From NCBI RefSeq assembly GCF_000285575.1, contig NZ_HE611051.1, positions 235,572 through 299,571 of the forward strand: 64,000 bases of DNA, written 5' to 3'. The position numbers and the translations under genes were made by a program. Shown here in pieces: positions 63,235 through 64,000 of this stretch (within the stretch, counting starts at the first letter, position 1; the number at the start of each line of letters is the position of its first letter). This stretch comes from Clostridium senegalense JC122 (GTDB lineage: Bacteria; Bacillota; Clostridia; Clostridiales; Clostridiaceae). Below the pieces are notes generated by a model that was given only the letters and a program-made list of their open reading frames with translations, was not told where the DNA came from and ran no database searches.

Positions 63235-63984
63235 TTACATATTTTTAAAACTAATTTTTGCTTGGAATAACTCAACATCTGTTTCCTTATTTTTTCCTTG
63301 TATATAATAACTATTTTTTTCTTCTTTTACATCATATTTGTAAAAGAATATTTTTTGACCTTCTTTAGCTTCTTTTATAAAATTCACCTGAATACTACTT
63401 ATTCTTTTTTCCTTAAAGTCTTCTGTTTTAAAACAATCCTCTACCCACTCCACATATTTTGCATTATTTACATGGTTATTTAAATCTATATCATTATATC
63501 TTACTTTTCTTTTTCCAATAAGTTCTCCTTCCTCTTTATTAAATCTAATTTTGTTTATTCTTTTATATGGCTTAAATCTTTCTTTTATAACTTCATATGG
63601 AATATCTTCTTCTTTAGGTTTATATGGTAGTGGTGATTTTTTGTCTATTAACAAATATGCTGCATCAATATCACCTAGATGTTCATTGTTTTCACCATAT
63701 ATTCTAAAGGATCTTAAAAAAAACATTCTATCTAATCCACTAGGCCAAGTCTCTATAGTTATCTCTTCATTCCATTTAGGATACTTTATCATATCTAATT
63801 TTATTCGAGATACTACCCAATACATGCCTTTTTTTCCTAAAGCCTCGTATCCATCTCCTAAAATTTCAGAATGTAAACTTGATGTTTCTTGCATGTAATT
63901 TATTATTGAATGTGTTTTTATCTTTTGTGTAAAATCTGTCTCATAAAATTTTATTTTATAACTTTTTTTAAATATATTACTCAT
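63235..63984 (-). CDS. Acyl-ACP thioesterase (FatA/FatB-like)
   Basis: 249 residues in a double hot-dog fold arrangement. First half: YKIKFYETDFTQKIKTHSIINYMQETSSLHSE and GMYWVVSRIKLDM, WNEEITIETWPSGLDRMFFLRSF. Second half: KRKVRYNDIDLNNHVNNAKYVEWVEDCF, containing the Asn/His active-site pair, and SIQVNFIKEAKEGQ. The enzyme releases free fatty acids from acyl-ACP, ending chain growth. AAGTGAGGAG lies just upstream at the window edge. No fatty-acid genes are adjacent. Confidence 0.93.
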   Translation of the reverse strand: MSNIFKKSYKIKFYETDFTQKIKTHSIINYMQETSSLHSEILGDGYEALGKKGMYWVVSRIKLDMIKYPKWNEEITIETWPSGLDRMFFLRSFRIYGENNEHLGDIDAAYLLIDKKSPLPYKPKEEDIPYEVIKERFKPYKRINKIRFNKEEGELIGKRKVRYNDIDLNNHVNNAKYVEWVEDCFKTEDFKEKRISSIQVNFIKEAKEGQKIFFYKYDVKEEKNSYYIQGKNKETDVELFQAKISFKNM

Positions 63985-64000
63985 ATTTACTCCTCACTTT

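Overview
The window is very AT-rich. It has dense short intergenic hairpins followed by T-runs, strong AGGAGG-type ribosome binding sites and a mostly minus-strand gene layout. With a one-polypeptide FGAM synthase, an acyl-ACP thioesterase, a HutP-family protein, HypA/HypB and a rubrerythrin, this points to an anaerobic low-GC Firmicute, most likely Clostridium in the strict sense. I see no tRNA, rRNA, CRISPR array or intact insertion sequence.

Layout. 1-6.6 kb: a truncated SAM methyltransferase, a chemotaxis receptor, a KASIII-like protein lacking two catalytic residues, and an operon of two methyltransferases plus a radical SAM/SPASM-type protein. 6.6-11.4 kb: an ISL3-type transposase relic, a TrpXYZ-type ABC transporter with a frameshifted ATPase, then a long non-coding block and hutP. 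Between hutP and the transporter lie a consensus sigma-A promoter, about 28 UAG triplets in about 290 nt, and an intrinsic terminator. This looks like a HutP-bound leader or decoy RNA and is the most interesting part of the window. 11.7-13.2 kb: an Xre regulator with a membrane protein, and a DUF2798 protein. 13.3-18.8 kb: hypA, a 902-residue iron-sulfur flavoprotein and hypB with no hydrogenase nearby, then a FAD/Rieske oxidoreductase. 18.9-28.2 kb: a PhzF protein, an MBOAT/DHHW acyl-transfer operon, a BBE flavoprotein, a DUF434 protein and three broken genes. 28.7-37.3 kb: a YjdM-like protein, a PadR/DUF1700/DUF4097/ABC operon ending in an erythromycin esterase homologue, and an NhaC-type antiporter. 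37.8-45.1 kb: HelD, a dipeptide epimerase, a PepV-like dipeptidase and three tandem type I signal peptidases. 45.3-56.3 kb: the de novo purine operon purL-E-C-F-M-N-H-D. 56.6-64 kb: small hypotheticals, a lipoprotein, a sensor kinase with a substrate-binding-protein-like sensor, a rubrerythrin, a TSCPD protein and an acyl-ACP thioesterase.

Five genes are each broken by a one-base change in an A/T run of 6-8 bases: the ABC ATPase, a secreted protein, a FUSC protein, a DUF1700 protein and the middle signal peptidase. A sixth case is possible. All are restored by one base, so homopolymer sequencing error must be excluded before calling them pseudogenes or slippage-controlled genes. Several MITE-like palindromes and dispersed repeats occupy the gaps.
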